A DNA stretch of 49,135 nucleotides from Phaeoceros laevis (lineage: Eukaryota; Anthocerotophyta; Anthocerotopsida; Notothyladales), in the NCBI GenBank assembly GCA_049999765.1, contig JBNGIQ010008968.1:1-49135 (forward strand), given 5' to 3'. The notes beneath the pieces are model-generated. The model ran no database searches. It was not told the DNA's origin and saw nothing but the letters and a program-made list of their open reading frames with translations. Each line of letters begins with the position of its first letter. Positions within the stretch are counted from its first letter, which is position 1. This document shows, piece by piece, positions 31,313-41,654 of the stretch. The position numbers were made by a program, and so were the translations under genes.

Positions 31313-31788
31313 TTAGGTTAAAGAGCTAAATCGTGAGCTCTAAATTTGAAAACTAGCATTTGTGGCGTGGTCCCACGGCAGAGTTGTAGTAGTAAGGTGA
31401 TTAGCAGAGTAGTAGTAGTAAGGTGATTATGGTGTTTAGTCGACTCACATGGGAATCGAACACCCCGCCAGGTATTTCGAGCGGCTGCAGACTGGCTGCC
31501 AATTCACCTCCCTACAGACTGCGTGCGAGCGCTTAGCCTAGCATTCGTTCATCGAGGGCGTTGGTCTACCGGTGCTCGTTGCTTGAAAGCACGGCCAGTG
31601 ATGCAATAGTTCTGTGAAAACTTGCAAACTGCCAACCCATGATGAATTCAGACGCAGTCAGCAGCATGTTAACGTTCCGTTTCTCACCTGGATGGTGCTT
31701 CAATCCGATTGATTGTGTAGACCTGCTAGGCTCGTTTGCTGATCGCTCTGCATGCTCATGCTGACCTTTGATAGCGTCCTTTGAGCTA
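31313..31788. other. 3' flank of polyphenol oxidase
   Basis: Contains the repeat copy at 31379-31472 and the TA target site of the pogo-like element at its right end. No gene is seen. Confidence 0.5.
31379..31472 (-). repeat. Copy of the (TAC)n-ended repeat with doubled tail
   Basis: On the minus strand it reads GGGGTGTTCGATTCCCATG, then AAACACCATAATCACCTTAC and (TAC)n, followed by a second TAATCACCTTACTACTAC tail. GTTCGATTCCC is close to the pol III B-box consensus. The doubled tail suggests slippage or tail-to-tail insertion. Confidence 0.65.
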
Positions 31789-32904
31789 CAGTCTACCCGG
31801 GATAAATGTGACTTGGATAAGTGTTATCCCTCGATAAATGTTACGCGGTGTGGCACTCTCCTAGGTGTGCACAAGGGTAAATGTTATTTGTTATGTGTAA
31901 CACTGCCTTTGAGTGGGAGTAGAACTAAATGTTACATTACGGATCAAGTCCATAATACACATCATTAGTCAAGCATAATACACGTTATTAAAAAATTAGG
32001 GCACGTTTCACTTTGGGCAAGTTAGGGTACGGTTCACTTTGAGTTTTTCCAAAAACTCACTTGATGAGCGTTAGGGCACGGTTCACTTTGAGTTTTCCAA
32101 AAACTCTCTTGATGAGCGTTACGGCACGGTTCACTTTTGAGTTTCGCATCACGCTCATCAAGTGATGCGCCTTCACCTCCATTTCCGTGCTGATAAGCTC
32201 ATGATTCGTTTTCCGTGCAATTCCCAATGATGCAAAATTTTTGACAGTCATTCGATTGCCTTGAGATTTGTGCCGTACAAGTGATAGCAATGCCTATGGC
32301 GCCCACTCTTGCCGTGCCTGCTACAACTCAACATCCCCCATGGGGCTTACAACATGGTAGAAAGCCAAGGAGGAGGAAAAGTAAGGGGGATGCTGTGTCC
32401 ATTGTGAAGGGAGAGCTCGACATGAGTCAAAAGAAGGTCGTTGTGGAGTACAGAAGTGCTAATCCATCACTATCACAAAGGCAAGTGGCCAAGTGGGCTA
32501 GTGAGCATTTCAAAGTGGAGGTGAGTCCTATGACATTGTCACGAATTATGAGCAAGGCATCAAGCTACATTGCTACCGATGGCCCAACAACTAGGAAGAG
32601 AGGCAAGATAGGTGCATGCCCAGAGGTAGAGAATGCACTATATCACTGGTTTTTAGATATGCAAGCTAAACATGTGGCTTTGTCCGATGCAATGTTGATC
32701 CAGATTGCAAAGAGTTTTCATGAAAAATTGCGAGACAACTTGCGGAAGCCAATCACATACTCCAACAACTGATTTATATATTATTATTATTATTAATTAT
32801 TTAATTTCTGGCAAAAAAAAAGGTTAATTGGATATGTGTTACACTTGGATAAGTATTACGCCTCACGGCACTCCGGAGGCGTAACATTTATCCAGGGTAG
32901 ACTG
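31789..32904 (+). mobile_element. pogo/Tigger-like Tc1-mariner DNA transposon, deleted
   Basis: The 1116-bp element is bounded by TA on both sides (31787-31788 and 32905-32906), the target duplication of the Tc1/mariner superfamily. Its terminal inverted repeats start CAGTCTACCC and end GGGTAGACTG; inside, GGATAAATGTKAC and ACTTGGATAAGTRTTA also match between the ends. Subterminal direct repeats (TTAGGGCACGTTTCAC, CACTTTGAGTTTT, CTTGATGAGCG) fill 32000-32160. It encodes only the DNA-binding half of a pogo-type transposase, so it is non-autonomous. Confidence 0.85.
32290..32772 (+). CDS. Truncated pogo-type transposase, DNA-binding half
   Basis: A 160-residue frame from ATG 32290. It has a helix-turn-helix of the psq/CENP-B N type (SLSQRQVAKWASEHF, about residues 55-90) and a second CENP-B/Tc5-type HTH (CPEVENALYHWFLDMQAK, IQIAKSFHEKL, about residues 105-150). 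The DDE integrase-like domain expected next is absent; an AT-rich stretch and the right terminal repeat follow at once. It could act as a DNA-binding repressor of transposition if expressed (inference). Confidence 0.8.
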   Translation: MPMAPTLAVPATTQHPPWGLQHGRKPRRRKSKGDAVSIVKGELDMSQKKVVVEYRSANPSLSQRQVAKWASEHFKVEVSPMTLSRIMSKASSYIATDGPTTRKRGKIGACPEVENALYHWFLDMQAKHVALSDAMLIQIAKSFHEKLRDNLRKPITYSNN

Positions 32905-32906
32905 TA

Positions 32907-33509
32907 GTCAGAAACCCTAAATCCCAAAGTAAGACACCGACTTGATCGTGAGGAGGAAAAGACATACATAAGTGCACGCTCATGTGCAGTTTGATCACAT
33001 TGTCAATGGTACTAAGTTGATCAATTGAGAAGCAACGGCTTGCTTAATTGCTTGCGCTACTTAGGCTCTATAGGAAAGTCACAGACATGCGAGAGTCTGA
33101 ACTATTAAATGTTTTCGCTGCAGATCTGGCCCAAGTGCTGGTAACAGAAAGCATTCCCATTCAGAAGGAGATCGGAGCCCTGGATGGCCTTGCCTCCTGC
33201 AGCGACGAGGCCATCGGCCTCCCGTAGACTGGTTCATAGAGCTGCGCATACACTGCTGCACTTCTAGAGACTCCTTCTGTTGCGTACCGTGTTCGAAAAG
33301 ACTTCAGGCCCAAGTTTCAGAAGAAGACACCTGCAAAAGCGAGGCCTTGCCAAGAATCCGTTTGATGATGCGTCCATCATCAACTCCAAATGACAGGCGG
33401 GAATCTGCCCTTGCTCGGTGCTTGCAACAGGTATAAACCCCAACCACGACAGCGATTCAGATCAAGAAACTGGTCAGCATTCCGAATTCTAGACCATCGC
33501 TGGCGCGCC
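32907..33509. other. Upstream region of second polyphenol oxidase copy
   Basis: From about 33280 to 33509 the sequence is the former promoter and leader of the copy starting at 33510, partly shared with 27360-27470. The rest shows nothing recognisable. Confidence 0.45.
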
Positions 33510-35308
33510 ATGTGGGTTCGAGTTCCGTACCTGCTGCCGGCATTCGCAGTGCTCTTCTTGATCACTGGGACGCCGAGGAGTGAAGGAGCTCCCGTCCTGG
33601 CACCTGACTTGCGTCTGTGCCAGGAGAGGTCCGCCGTTGTTGAAAGGTGCTGCCCACCCTCGCCTGGCAACAGCACAGCTTCCATCAAAAGATTCGACCT
33701 CGCCTCCGTGCCTAGAACCATGCGGTCCGCAGGCCAGCGCATCTTCTGGACGCGTCGGAGTGGGAGCAACTGAGTGTAGCGTACCAGCGGATGAGAGCGC
33801 TTCCCGACGACGACCCTCGCTCGCTGCTCAATCAGGGTAGGATACACTGCGCTTACTGCACGCCGGCGCTCCCTCTCCCCTGGATCGACCCCACCGATAA
33901 CCAGACCGCCCTGCTCGACGTCCACGGCACTTGGTTGTTCCTCCCGTGGTACGTGCCTGACATCTTTGAACAATCGCCTCTCCTGCTCTGTCTGTGAATT
34001 CAGTCCAAATCTGAGTATCTGAGTGAGAGCGCACGGTTTCCCGGCAGGCACCGATTCTTCCTCTTCTTCCACGAACGCATCCTGGCGTCGCTGGTGGGCA
34101 ACGAGTCCCTCGCGCTGCCGTTCTGGAACTGGGACAACCAGGACGAGGCGAGTTGCCGGGCGCCGTCCCGACGGGGTACGCCGACCCCGAGTCGGCGCTC
34201 TACGACGTGAACCGGAACCCCAACCACGCGCGTCCCGCCATCGCCAACCTCACCGAGTTGGTACCGGCGGCCATGGAGCTCCGGGACTTGGGCCCTCAGT
34301 CCAACACCGCCGCGCTCCGGGAGCAGAACCTCGCCTTCACGCAGCTGTATATGATCACCACGCCCAGCATGAAGCGGCTCTTCCACGGCTCGCCGTTCAG
34401 GTTCGGCGATCCCCCGTGGTTCCTTCCCTCCCCGCAGGCCCTTCCTTCCTCGCGCGGCGGGAGGGAAGGGCCTGCTGGAGGACACCATCCACGGCGCCGT
34501 CCACGCCTGGATATCGAACTCGCTGCTGCCATCCCTGCAGGATATGGCCAACCCGGCCCGCCGCCGCCGCCGACCCCATCTTCTTCTCCCACCACAGCAA
34601 CATCGACCGGCTGTGGGTTGTGTGGAAGAGCATGCAGGAGTGGCGTGGCGACGTTCGCGATCCCGACTTCCTCGATTCAGAGTTCGTCAGCTCGGGGAGG
34701 CGGTGGTGGTGACGATCGAGCAGTCGCTCCGCCCGGAGCAGGACCTGCGCTACGTCTTCGAGCCCGCGCCTAACGGCGGAGACCGGCGGTGGATGAGATA
34801 CGTGCCGCGCTCCTGCTCCCCGTTTCGGACTCGGAGGGAGAGAAGGGATTGGGTGCGGACGATCCCCGAGCTGGACCCGGCGGGGTACACCCTCGTGTCC
34901 GGCTCATCGGTGGCGTTCCGCGTGACTCGGCCGCGCTGGGAGCCTCGATCGGGATCGGCCGCTCGATTCCAGGAGGTGCTGGTGGTTGAGGCGACCATGA
35001 ACTCGTCGGTGGCGCCGGGGCTGGTGTTCGTCTACCTCATGCTTCCCACCGATGCGGTGGAGAACCCGCGCGATTTCCTCGACTGCGTCGAGTTCGTGGG
35101 CTTCGGCAACGATTTCTCTGCCGCGCTACCTGTCCCTGACAGGGCGCTGTTCCGGGTGGGGTTGGGGAGGAAGCTGGAGCAGCTGGGCGCTGTGGGTCTC
35201 ACCGACATTGTGGTGATGATGGCGCCTGGACTCCCGCACCAGGAGGGGTTCGGTGTGCCTCTCTTCGTCCACAACGTGCGCGTCGATCTGGAACCAGTGT
35301 ATACGTAG
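33510..35308 (+). pseudogene. PPO: Polyphenol oxidase copy with multiple frameshifts
   Basis: The whole length of a polyphenol oxidase is readable, from signal peptide (MWVRVPYLLPAFAVLF) through CuA (IHCAYC, DVHGTW, PWHRFF), CuB ([18 protein letters not shown]) to LEPVYT and TAG. The frame breaks at about 33751 (one base lost before LDASEWEQL), 34154 (one lost in EASLPGA), 34465 (one extra before LLEDTIHG), 34560-34575 (around NPA to ADPIFF) and 34685 (EFV to LGEAV). Intron 1 (33949-34047) is at the same place as in the intact gene; intron 2 is absent, with [11 protein letters not shown] continuous. No nonsense codons appear in the correct frames, so decay is recent, or the indels are sequencing errors. 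Confidence 0.85.
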
Positions 35309-35689
35309 CTGTTGCTCATCATTCAGGCATCGATCATTTGGAGCTGCCGCGCGCAATTGCCGTGGCCACGCTTTGTGTGTGTGATGAAGCAGGCCCCCTT
35401 GCTGCCCAATTCGGTGTGTCCTGGGGACTGACCTTGAACCCTAGCCACCAACACTTTCAGCCTATTAGTCGCCTTCCCTCGTGCTCCTGCAGCAGCAGAT
35501 TCAATATCACAAGCCACAAAACAGCCGTGTGTTCACATGTTGTGCAGAGTGTTGGTTTAGTTGGTTATATATGGCACAAATTTTTAAAACTTCCAGTCAT
35601 TAAATTGTCCAGCCAGATAGAGATAGTTCAGGTCTTTATATGGAGCCTCGAGTATTCTTGTGTGCAAAATTGCAAACATCCTCACAAAT

Positions 35690-36590
35690 TTTTGTGGAAG
35701 AGCTCCAAATCGAATAAATGCAGTAACAAAAAGGGGAAGAAGAACTGGCGCAAGCAAGATCTGAATGACACTGTGGTGCTCACTGCCGTTAAGACGCTGG
35801 AGAAGGAGGAGGACCTGCCCTCCCGACCTATCATGCTGTCCATTGCGCACAAGGCCGATAGACTAGTCTTGGATAGCACTCGGCTGTCCGCACACAGCAA
35901 CAAGGGGTATAAGATGGTCCGGGCAAACAGGGGTGCGGACGATGGCGCCTGGTTCTTTGAAATCACAGTGGAGATTCTCGGTTTATCTGGCCCACACTCG
36001 CCTGGGATGGGCAACACAGAGGGCCGAGGTGCAAGCGCCGGTAGGTACGATGCCACAGCTACGCCTACAGGGACTTGGAGGGCCACAAGGTCAACGGTAA
36101 ACGCAGCTCGACGAGAGCGTTACGGTGAGACGTACACCGAAGGGGACGTCATAGGTTTTTACATAAACCTGCCGAATGGAGCTGCGCTTGCACCCCAATC
36201 TTCCCAAGTGTATACTTACAGGGGTCAATCCGATGTAATTCAGCAGAAAGAAGAAGAGGCGAAGCCAGTTCCAGGTTTTTTCTCAGTTGCATGCCCAGTC
36301 TTGGTTCTGTCTTTCATTTCTCTGGAGAGGAGGTAATTCGTATGCGTGTACTTGCTTTTGCCCCAGGAAGCGAGATTATTTTCTTCAAGAATGGTGTCTG
36401 CCAAGGGGTTGTTTTCAAAGACATATTTGCTGGCAAGTATTACCCTCTGCATCGATGTACACTCTACCGGAGCAAGACAAATGCAACTTTGGACCGAACT
36501 TCAGGTATCCACCTAGCTCGGGACCTTGGCAATAACCCTGCCCCACGACCTATGTCTGACGTTCGTTACCAGGATCTTACTGGTGGAGAG
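35690..36590 (+). pseudogene. ASH2-like SPRY-domain protein remnant
   Basis: Pieces of the SPRY domain of the ASH2 subunit of COMPASS-type H3K4 methyltransferases are readable in several frames: ADRLVLDSTRLSAHSNKGYK, then GAWFFEITV, RLGWATQRAEVQAPVG, YAYRDLEGHKVNG, YGETYTEGDVIGFYINLPNG, and after an intron (36275-36366) GSEIIFFKNGVCQGVVFKD, ASMYTLPEQDKCNFGPNF and APRPMSDV. Frame changes occur near 35990, 36041-36055, 36108, 36448 and again before APRPM. The retained GT-AG intron shows it is not a retrocopy. No upstream zinc-finger or winged-helix part is present. Confidence 0.8.
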
Positions 36591-36723
36591 CCTGACGAGC
36601 GGCCAAATGGTGGTGTGGATGGAGAAATTGCTGAGACTCCAAATGGAACCAAGGCAGGAAACATGCAGAGGTCCGTAGCACCGGGCCATGGCGATGCTGA
36701 GAAGAGCAAGGCCTGTCGGGAAT

Positions 36724-36801
36724 CCAAACCTAAAAGAAAACCACCTGCAGGAAGGGTAGACATGTCTACCCTTCCTGCAGGTGGTTTTCTTTTAGGTTTG
36801 G
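36724..36801. repeat. Perfect 78-bp palindrome without spacer
   Basis: Two 39-bp arms (36724-36762 and 36763-36801) are exact reverse complements with the centre at GACA/TGTC. Outer bases do not pair. It sits just after the ASH2-like remnant. Confidence 0.95.
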
Positions 36802-37261
36802 CTGTACAGATCCAGCACACATGGACGACAAGTTAATGCAAGGGACTCACTGTCTCCTCAAAGTCTGGATCTTCATGCTCCAGTGGACGTTGCCATCTTT
36901 TGTGACAGCGATGAAGTTAGCAGTCTCTTGGTAGAGACCATTAATATTGAAGTTGTTGAAGTGCAGTGACTCCCTATGGGCTATGTCCTAGAGAAACAGA
37001 AACAGGTTCCTAGAAGACTTCTTCTTCCAGGGAAACTCAGCAAACAAGGACCCAGGTGTCGTTACCTGATCGACACTTCTTGCTCACAATGGAAAGCAAA
37101 AAGCAAGTTTGCCTATGCATCATAGGGAAGATTTGATCTGCTCTCAAATACAGAAAGGACAACTGGTGTGAAAAAAATGTTGTTTTGAAGATCCAGAGCT
37201 GCCAGACCGGGATGGGGCTGGAGACTGGGAGCATATCTGCAAGTCTCCATGACCCTAGCCT
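36802..37261. other. Intergenic stretch
   Basis: Nothing recognisable between the palindrome and the MITE-like element. Confidence 0.4.
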
Positions 37262-37667
37262 CGAGCAGGTAGTTAGGGCACGCTTCACTTGAGTTTTGCA
37301 ATGGATGAGCGCGTTATTGGAAAACTCAAGTGAAGCGTGCCCTAACTACCTGCTCGTGAGTATAAATCAAAACTCAAATGAACCGTACCCTAACTACCTG
37401 CCCGAAATGAAACGTGCCCTAATTTTTTTAAGTGAAACGTGCCCTATTTTTTTTTATGACGTGTATTATGATTGACTAATGATGTGTATTATGGACTAAA
37501 TTCGTAATGTAACATTTAATTCTACTCCCACTCAAAGGTCGTTTTATTCGAAGTGTAACATATAACAAATAACATTTACCTTTGTGCATACCTAGGGGAG
37601 TGCCACAGCGCGTAACATTTATCCAGGGATAACACTTATACAGGTAACATTTATCCAGGGCAGACTG
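37262..37667 (-). mobile_element. MITE-like relative of the pogo element
   Basis: The right end reads ATTTATCCAGGGCAGACTG and is followed by TA, matching the terminal repeat of the 31.8-kb element. Subterminal words (GTAACATTTA, ATAACAAATAACATTTACC, CTACTCCCACTCAAAGG, ATGTGTATTATGGACT) match that element's left half in reverse. The left end is a near-palindrome with perfect 36-bp arms (37262-37297 and 37321-37356) built from the subterminal TAGTTAGGGCACGCTTCACT unit. No CAGT terminus is found on that side, so the copy is truncated or rearranged. Confidence 0.7.
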
Positions 37668-37842
37668 TACTGCAGTCTAAAGTTAGGTGACATCCTAGGC
37701 TGAAGCTTGAGCTGCGCTGAATGCAACGAGAAGTTGAAAATTCTTCCACATCTTCAAGCTCACGCAGGCGAGTGTCTCTGCGTAAGGCAGTGAGCCGCAG
37801 TTGCGGATTCGTTGCTGATACCAGGTGCTCGATTTGCTGACC

Positions 37843-39501
37843 ATGGGACCCTTGCCAACGGAAGGGGACCGCTGTGTCCAAGAACAAGAGACTGCTGGTT
37901 ACCACAAGCAAGTCGACAGAACTCCCGCTGGTTTTCTACCATTTTCTCAGGACGAGGAAGCAGAAGCAGCTGCTAAGGAAGGGAATTTGGCTGTCTGGGT
38001 CTGCGGAATTGACAAGTTGCGCGTGCTTCCTTACCCTGTGGCCCAAACTCTGGGTTGGCATCCTCCCGAGGGAGCTTCCCTGCTCTTCGATTCGTGCCTT
38101 CAAGGACAAGATGCTCAAAAAGGATGTGGATGGCTTCAACTGAACTTGTTTGGTGTGCCAGGTGCAAGTGAGGCCAGAATTCAGATCAAATCTGTTGGAA
38201 TTTGTGGTAGCGACATCCACTATATGAAGGTCTGTGCATTTGTACGAGGCAAGACCCGCTGTGCTTGGTCACGCTCTTCATCAAGCCACTCAAGGTGCTT
38301 CTGTTTGTGCTACAGACACTCCGAAATTCTCGTGTCGCTCTGAAGGAGCCCATGGTGCTTGGACATGAGAGTGCCGGCATCGTGGTGGAGATCGGTGAGA
38401 GCGTGACACATCTGGCTGTTGGAGACCGAGAGGCATTGGAAGCAGGAATATCTTGTGGTCGATGCTCATTATGCAAGACAGGAAGTTACAACCTGTGCCG
38501 TTGTATGAGATTTTTTGGATTGCCTCCTGTCAATGGAGCTCTTGCATAGCAGGTGCTCTTTCTGACCTTTCTTTTGCAGCCTTTCTTATATAGCTTCTCT
38601 TCTACTGCATGTAGCAGGTCTGAGGGACTAGTTGCTTGGTGGCAGGTAGTCCACCCAGCAGATCTTTGCTTCAAATTACCAGATAATGTGTCCCTGGAAG
38701 AGGGTGCTATGTGTGAACCTCTAAGTGTAGGAGTGCATGCATGCCGTCGGGCTTCTGTTGGCCCCGATAGCCATGTGCTAATCCTTGGAGCAGGTCCTAT
38801 AGGCCTGATCACCATGCTTGTTGCAAGGGCATTTGGAGCTTCGCATGTCATTTTGACAGATGTAGATCAGCTGCGGCTTGAGACGGCCAAGCAGCTTGGA
38901 GCTGCTGGTGTTGTCCTTGTCTCAACCAAGGAACAGGTTACTACGCACACCCGACTTAAGCACCCGAGCACAGCTGTTTCCCGAAGTTGATGTAACAACA
39001 AAACGATGATACTGCGGTATTAAGATGCGTCTATTGTCAAACTGCAGGATACAGGTAAAGAGGTTGCAGCAATCCAGGAAACGATGGGATCAGACATAGA
39101 TGTCACATTTGACTGTGCAGGGTTCACAAAGACGATGACAACAGCTTTACAAGCTACTAAATCGGGTGGAAAGGTCTGTCTTGTGGGCATGGGTCAGAAG
39201 GAGATGACCTTACCACTGACTAACGCAGCTGCCAGGTACCTCTGTCACCCACCCTCTTCAGCTGACTGCTTGTGTATTGAGTTGTGCACTTATTACAGAG
39301 TTGTTGCAGGGAGGTGGACATCATTGGAGTGTTTAGATACAGAAACACATACCCACTTTGTGTCGACCTTATAAGTAGTGGAAGAGTTGATGTTAAGCCG
39401 TTAATCACACATCGTTTTGGGTTATCTCATCAGAGGTGGAGCAAGCCTTCGAAACCAGTGCACTAGGAGGGAATGCCATAAAAGTCATGTTCAACCTGTA
39501 A
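37843..39501 (+). pseudogene. SDH: Sorbitol dehydrogenase (zinc MDR) with stop and frameshift
   Basis: The family oxidises sorbitol to fructose with NAD and catalytic zinc. Six exons follow with good splice sites: 37843-38053, 38162-38229, 38316-38552, 38646-38936, 39048-39235 and 39310-39501. Motifs: IKSVGICGSDIHYMK (zinc Cys), VLGHESAG (zinc His-Glu), GISCGRCSLCKTGSYNLC (structural zinc), VLILGAGPIGLI (NAD fold), TFDCAG, and ETSALGGNAIKVMFNL at the end. Two lesions are seen: an in-frame TAG at 38547-38549, where the family has an Asn or similar between SLA and QVVHP, and a one-base loss at about 39434 before EVEQAFE. The N-terminal 30 residues before KEGNLAVW are unlike the family, so the true start is uncertain. 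Everything else is well kept, so decay is recent. Confidence 0.85.
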
Positions 39502-40532
39502 AACCTTTCTTTCCGGACTCGGAAAAGATGCGGCGATAATATTACATACAGCATTAACCAGGCCCTCACATTTGTCATTTGCTACACCAGACAAGGCAAG
39601 TGCTAAATAAGATCCTTGTGTCTTTCTACTTCGTACACAGACAGGCAAAGGGAAGAAACAAACGAAACAGTTGATTACACAGTTCCGTTAAGCTTGAGCT
39701 GCTAAGCTAGGCACAACTGAAATCAGAGTGCAGGTCTGTACAGACCTGTGCTTCCACAACAAAAAACTACATTGATCACGTGTGGGGACGCGCTGGGCGT
39801 TTGGTAGACCTGTACCACCTTACGTAGGACGCATACCGGTAATTCATAGATGGATATGGTCTCCACACTGTCTAACTAGTCCGCATCAGAAATTGGTGGC
39901 AAGTGCCCACAGGCAGTCACCCCATGACAACTGATTCTTCACACAAAGCCTTACTTAGTTGTCCAGAAGCTCAACTCTAAGGTGCTTTCATGCTTTCTGA
40001 TGAAAGGTATAGAAGACCAAGTCAAGACAAGGCAACCTCCAAACTCAGCTACTGGCCGACATCATTTCAAGAGCATTCATGGTCTCAATTAAAGGAACAT
40101 TGTCAGAAGGAAGCATTTTGTGTGATTCCACAGCAAATTACTGCTGGGCAACAGACATAAAGTCTCAAGATGGAGATGCAACTTTAACAAGAGGCCACAG
40201 ACCTGTCTGCCAAGCACCTTGCCCTAAGCGCAGCTTGCACGGTCATGACCACCTCCAGATCCCATCCCAGTGATCAATGCTTGGTTGTGTCCAGACGCCA
40301 ATGCTGCAAGTTTTCACTGTAAGCTTGCCTGGAACCGGTGATTGGACTTGGTAGGTTTCTAGATACAGCTCTGCTTGTCTCAGATTGAACTGCCCCATAG
40401 AAACAGATCTCATACTTCCACTATTCTGTTGCATTGCATTTCCTAAATTTGACATCTTCAAGGGCGCAAAATTGGCCCCCCTGACCTACACCCTGCCAGC
40501 ATATTACAATTCCTCTAGTCTAGCAACTGCTT
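39502..40532. other. Intergenic region next to LTR element
   Basis: No gene or repeat is recognised. It ends at the outer edge of the retrotransposon's LTR; the five bases before it are TGCTT, the candidate target-site sequence. Confidence 0.45.
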
Positions 40533-41194
40533 TGTAGAGTAAGGGTAAGTACTCCAAGATGTCGAACACAAGGATTCGCTGCGAAGACCTGCAAACAGGA
40601 AATCCCACACACAATCGCACACAATCACAAGCACACTCTCAATCTCTTTATAAATCTTTGCGCTTTGCGCTCTCAAAGTCACAATCTCAGAACCCTCCAC
40701 GGGTCACTAATCTCTCTCTCCCAAGCTCTCCTAATCACAACTACTTAGAAAAGTTGCAAAGGTAGCTTTTACAGCAGCTAACCCCAGCTAAACTGCGAGT
40801 TAAGAGTTAAGCGAAGTAAAGACAAGCTTAAGCTAATTAATGAACATAGCCCTTAATCTTCAATTAATTAATTGATTTTAGCCTTTCGTTGAAGATAAAT
40901 TTTGCGTTTTATAGCTTGCTTTTCAGCAGTTAACATACTCTCCCCAATTTATCTGGAAGCGCCCGCGCTGACTGAGCTGAGCAAATTTGATGTCTTTTGA
41001 TGGTCATGCTTCCTTCGGGGTTATAGCGGGGCATAGCTGAGCTTTGATCTCGTGCTTGAATTACATAAGCTGAACTTGTGAGAAGAGAGTAGAGAGATAG
41101 CTTCCTGCGAAGAGCCTGAGTTGTGTCTGAACTTGAAGAGATCGTTGAGCTTGAGTGTTGCTTCATTGAGAATCTGGAAACCAATCAAACCACA
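40533..41194 (-). repeat. 3' LTR (inner boundary tentative)
   Basis: The outer edge at 40533 (TGTAGAGTAAGG on the plus strand) is fixed by identity with 49089-49135. The inner edge is set at ACCACA (41194) because the next bases on the minus strand side form a polypurine-like GGGATGGAGGGATGGGA (41197-41216). Other ACA-ending sites up to 41610 are possible. Confidence 0.6.
40645..40655 (-). promoter_or_regulatory. Candidate LTR TATA box
   Basis: On the minus strand GATTTATAAAGAGA lies about 110 bp from the LTR's 3' end. It is the only clear TATA-like word seen in a plausible place for starting element transcription. R-U5 would then be short. Confidence 0.35.
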
Positions 41195-41654
41195 GATGTC
41201 CCATCCCTCCATCCCACTAGGTTACACTCATTAGGCCTAACAGGGACAAACCATCCATGAACTGATCTCTCTGCATCCCAAAAACCCAATGTCAAAAAAC
41301 CAAAAACCCATAAGAGTGCAGTGCTTGATTTCACCCATGTGAGGTATCCTAATGACACCTGTCTACACCCTTACTCTTGCCAGCCTCCCTACAGATTTGG
41401 CTGCAGGGCTTGTGCATCCTTACATCTCGACAGCAGGACAGGCGCAGGAGGAACCCACTACAAACCCAAAAATCTCCTAGGATTGGACAAGAAAATGAGA
41501 ACAGTAGGCTCGATGAAGATCTCCTCTGTGGTATCGCTGTCGACCTATAACTTAAGACTCAATAAAACTTGACTCTAACTTTAAACACGTGACTCAACAA
41601 AGTACATGTTCACTTTACTTTTCTCTCGGACCAACTAGTTCATTCATGCTTAAA

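Noticed and set aside
37377-37460. TTAGGG/CCCTAA words as possible interstitial telomere repeats
   Set aside because: They belong to a longer subterminal repeat (TTAGGGCACGTTTCACT) of the pogo-like elements and are not tandem hexamers.
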